From: Candidatus Scatomorpha stercorigallinarum
GTDB lineage: Bacteria; Bacillota_A; Clostridia; Oscillospirales; Oscillospiraceae
Reading direction: 5' to 3'
Assembly (NCBI GenBank): GCA_018713375.1
Contig: DVOV01000077.1
Span: forward strand, 1 to 8,631
Length of the DNA: 8,631 bases
Below, one piece after another: positions 6,816 through 8,631 of this stretch (its first letter is position 1; the number at the start of each line of letters is the position of its first letter). The notes under the pieces were generated by a model. That model saw only the letters and a program-made list of their open reading frames with translations. It was not told the DNA's origin and did no database searches. The translations under genes and the position numbers were made by a program.

Positions 6816-7266
6816 AGGATTCCATTTGCTTGCCGAGGAAGGCGGCGACGGTCTGGGCGAGCTTGTGCTCCACCTCGCCCGGGGGCGGGGCGTTTTTGGG
6901 CGCGGCGAAGAGCACGCAGCCCATGATATCGCCCTCCGAGATGACGGGCGCGGCGACGGCCACGCAAAAGCCGCTCTCGCCCTCGGTGATGGGCACGGAG
7001 CAGATGCCGCCGTCCTGGCGGAAGAGCCGGCGCGACTCCATGATCTGCTCCAGCTCGGGGCTGATGCGCTTGTCGAGCAGCTCGCGCCGCCCGCCGCCGG
7101 AGACGGCGATGACCGCGTCGCGGTCGCAGACCGCCGCGACGGCGTCCGTGGACTTGTGCAGCGAGTCGCAGATCTGCGCGGCGAAATCGGAAAGCTCGCC
7201 AATGGGCGAGTATTTCTTGAATATGACCTCCCCGTCCTTGTCCGTAAATATCTCCAACGGGTCGCC
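6814..7266 (-). pseudogene. spoVT: spoVT, 3' part only (interrupted, possibly restorable)
   Basis: These 150 codons match stage V sporulation protein T from GDPLEIF to the end. Diagnostic pieces are DGEVIFKKYSPIGEL, AVCDRDAVIAVSG and GEVEHKLAQTVAAFLGKQME. Bacillus SpoVT is 178 residues, with GDPLEIF starting near residue 31. The missing first ~30 residues hold the AbrB-type DNA-binding loop (RRIDDLGRVVIPKEIRRTL region in the family). What remains is the last strand of the AbrB fold plus the GAF-like sensor domain. SpoVT is a forespore transcription regulator that tunes sigma-G genes and germination. No good internal start with a ribosome site is visible at the junction; only a GTG with no Shine-Dalgarno sequence lies at about 7291-7293. 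The fragment cannot act as a regulator unless the 5' part is rejoined or an intact copy exists elsewhere. Confidence 0.9.
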
Positions 7267-8631
7267 GTCACCGATAACATTGGCGCGGAGCACCTTGTCC
7301 GTGTGGTGCGCTGCGCTCTGCACTACGCTCACCGGCTCCGTACCGCCGTTTCCGCCGCCTTCGCCGCCCTCGCCGCCGTACGCATCGGGAAGCTCGCCGC
7401 GGCGCAGCAGCGTGTCTATGTCGGCCTTGAGCCTTATCTCGACGTGGTCCTCAAAGACGTAGATGCGCTCTATGATGAGCTCCAGATCCTGCTTTTCCAA
7501 ATGCGGCTTGGCGAGGATGTCGTCAAAGACGTCCATCGCCGTCTTGGCGGCGCGGTTGGTACGGATGATGGCGTTGCGCTTGTCCGTGACGCGCTCGAGC
7601 TGGTTTTGAAGCCCCTCTATGCGGCGCATGAGGTCGGCCTCCAGCTCGTCGTAGGTCTCTTCGAGCACGGCCTCGTTCTCCGGGTGGCGCATGATGTCGC
7701 GCACGCGCTGCCGCTTGGTGGCCTTCAGCTCCTCCTGCGCGTCGAGCAGCACGTCCTCTAAATTCGCCGCGCTGCGCTCCGTCTCCGCCACGTCCTCCGG
7801 CTCGCGGGCTATCTCCGCGTTCAGCTCGGCGAGCATCTCCGCGGAGTTGTCACGCACCTTTTTGAGGTAGAGCTTCACGAGCTCGTCCAGCTTGTCCACG
7901 CGGATATGGTGCGTGGTGCAGCCGGCAGTGCCGCGCCGGTGATAGGTGCCGCAGGTGTAGGCGGGCTTCAGGTCGCGCCGCCCGAGGGCGAACATGGGCG
8001 CGCCGCAGTCGCCACACTCCAGGAAGCCGGAGTAGACGTTGTCGTTTATCTTCACGCCGCGGTAGTTGTACTTCGCGCGCTTTTCGCGCAGCGAGCGCAC
8101 GGTGGCGAAGGTGCGGTAGTCGATGATGGGCTGGTGGTGGTTTTCTATAACTATCTGCTCCGTCTCGTCGCGCCTTACGTCGCGGCCGTTTATCTTCGCG
8201 CGCTGGTACTTACCCTGGCGCAGGGTGCCGATGTAGAAGTCGTTGTCGAGTATCGTCTGTATCGTGACTATGCTCCACGCGCTCTTGACGCTGCGGCGGT
8301 AGTCCTCGCCTTCGGCTATCTTGCGCTCGCGCTCGGTCATGCGCGGGGTGGGGATGCCGTCGTCAGTGAGGGAGTTCGCTATGCGCTTGTAGCCCCAGCC
8401 GTCGATGTAAAGCCGGTAAATGCGCCGCACTATCTCCGCCTCGGTGGGGACGACCTCGAACTGCTGCTGTTTGTTGACGATGTAGCCGTAGGGTGCGGCG
8501 CAAATCCATTTGCCGTCGGCCTGCCGGCGGCGTATGACGGACTTCACCTTGCGGCTCGTGTCCGTGACGGGCATCTCGTTCAGGAGGAACTGGAACTGAA
8601 TTTTCAGCCAGTCGTCGTCATTGGGGAAGTC
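6814..8631 (-). CDS. Large serine recombinase fused in frame to SpoVT C-terminal part (5' end off window)
   Basis: One open frame of 605 codons plus stop runs to the right edge without a true start. The ATG at 8574 is internal, because the 19 codons before it (DFPNDDDW then KIQFQFLLNE) continue the recombinase fold. Numbering from the edge, residues about 27-135 are the recombinase DNA-binding domain (APYGY, YRLYIDGWGYKRIANSL, ILDNDFYIGTLRQGKYQ). A zinc ribbon follows with Cys206, Cys209, Cys227 and Cys238. A long coiled coil spans about 255-375, then a family-type segment ERIYVFEDHVEIRLKADI and a glycine-rich linker (419-430). The catalytic serine domain, about 120 residues, should lie beyond 8631. 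From residue 456 onward the protein is SpoVT. It is likely a transposon or prophage integrase; the fusion marks its integration junction. It points toward, and converges with, the plus-strand operon. Confidence 0.92.
   Translation of the reverse strand, partial: DFPNDDDWLKIQFQFLLNEMPVTDTSRKVKSVIRRRQADGKWICAAPYGYIVNKQQQFEVVPTEAEIVRRIYRLYIDGWGYKRIANSLTDDGIPTPRMTERERKIAEGEDYRRSVKSAWSIVTIQTILDNDFYIGTLRQGKYQRAKINGRDVRRDETEQIVIENHHQPIIDYRTFATVRSLREKRAKYNYRGVKINDNVYSGFLECGDCGAPMFALGRRDLKPAYTCGTYHRRGTAGCTTHHIRVDKLDELVKLYLKKVRDNSAEMLAELNAEIAREPEDVAETERSAANLEDVLLDAQEELKATKRQRVRDIMRHPENEAVLEETYDELEADLMRRIEGLQNQLERVTDKRNAIIRTNRAAKTAMDVFDDILAKPHLEKQDLELIIERIYVFEDHVEIRLKADIDTLLRRGELPDAYGGEGGEGGGNGGTEPVSVVQSAAHHTDKVLRANVIGDGDPLEIFTDKDGEVIFKKYSPIGELSDFAAQICDSLHKSTDAVAAVCDRDAVIAVSGGGRRELLDKRISPELEQIMESRRLFRQDGGICSVPITEGESGFCVAVAAPVISEGDIMGCVLFAAPKNAPPPGEVEHKLAQTVAAFLGKQMES
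7246..7272 (-). other. Putative attachment-site junction (element/spoVT boundary)
   Basis: On the minus strand the reading frame changes from recombinase tail (KVLRANVIG) to SpoVT (GDPLEIF) here. Since serine recombinases cross over at a 2-base core inside a short shared sequence, the core should lie within the codons for GDPLEIF or just before it. The exact core cannot be set without the other element end, which is outside the window. Confidence 0.6.
7267..8631 (-). mobile_element. One end of a serine-recombinase element integrated in spoVT (partial)
   Basis: Everything from the SpoVT junction to the right edge is recombinase coding sequence, so the element begins at about 7267 and continues past 8631. 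Only the integrase is visible; cargo, size and the other end are unknown. The recombinase gene lies at the element border with its 3' end touching the attachment site. Base composition is similar to that of the host genes, so transfer is argued from gene content rather than from GC. Confidence 0.75.
7342..7377 (-). repeat. GGN codon tract encoding a glycine-rich linker
   Basis: A CCG/CCT-rich run on the plus strand encodes a linker of twelve residues, nine of them glycine, broken by Glu and Asn (GGEGGEGGGNGG). It lies between the recombinase body and the tail that reaches the attachment site. It is a low-complexity codon repeat that could vary in length, and it probably acts as a flexible tether. 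Confidence 0.7.

Noticed and set aside
7342..7377. CCG/CCT run as a CRISPR-like or regulatory repeat
   Set aside because: It is an in-frame codon repeat for a glycine linker without spacers.
6826..7761. Plus-strand open frames opposite the recombinase/spoVT gene
   Set aside because: They show no recognisable domain and lie opposite a clearly conserved protein; shadows of the real frame.
8572..8574. ATG 8574 as the true start of the recombinase
   Set aside because: The frame stays open to the edge, and the preceding 19 residues look like the normal link between the catalytic and recombinase domains; the gene is cut by the window.

Overview
The window looks like chromosomal DNA from a high-GC, endospore-forming member of the Clostridia (Firmicutes). 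The protein families point there: a PFL-like UPF0210 protein, a DUF896/YnzC protein, a ThiI without a rhodanese domain, and the GAF part of the sporulation regulator SpoVT. Strong AGGAGG-type ribosome binding sites and GTG/TTG starts agree. Base composition is high-GC throughout, with frequent ATA isoleucine codons. No species can be named from the sequence alone.

Layout. Positions 1-146 hold three back-to-back hairpins, the last with a conserved tail. A tight plus-strand run of seven genes follows (147-6643): UPF0210/PFL-like protein, DUF896 protein, thiI, cinA, a histidine phosphatase, an HpaI-type aldolase, and a histidine phosphatase fused to an HD domain. Gaps are -11 to +45 bases, so this is probably one operon. 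It ends at a strong bidirectional terminator (6699-6729). A second copy of the hairpin-plus-tail repeat (6633-6668) overlaps the last gene's stop codon, so near-identical copies bracket the operon.

From 6814 to the right edge a single minus-strand reading frame runs out of the window. Its upstream part is a large serine recombinase (recombinase domain, zinc ribbon, coiled coil; the catalytic N-terminus lies off the edge). Its last 150 residues are SpoVT from the GDPLEIF motif to the C-terminus, joined in frame and lacking the SpoVT DNA-binding start (about 30 residues). The simplest reading is that a recombinase-encoding mobile element has integrated inside spoVT, with one attachment site at about 7246-7272 and the rest of the element beyond the right edge. 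This resembles the skin element in sigK or SPbeta in spsM, where a recombinase excises the element during sporulation and restores the gene. Whether that happens here cannot be decided from this window, but it is the most interesting thing in it.

The operon genes are mostly housekeeping: tRNA 4-thiouridine synthesis (ThiI), NMN deamidation/nucleotide clean-up (CinA), probable phosphatases and a class II pyruvate-type aldolase. No single shared pathway is evident.
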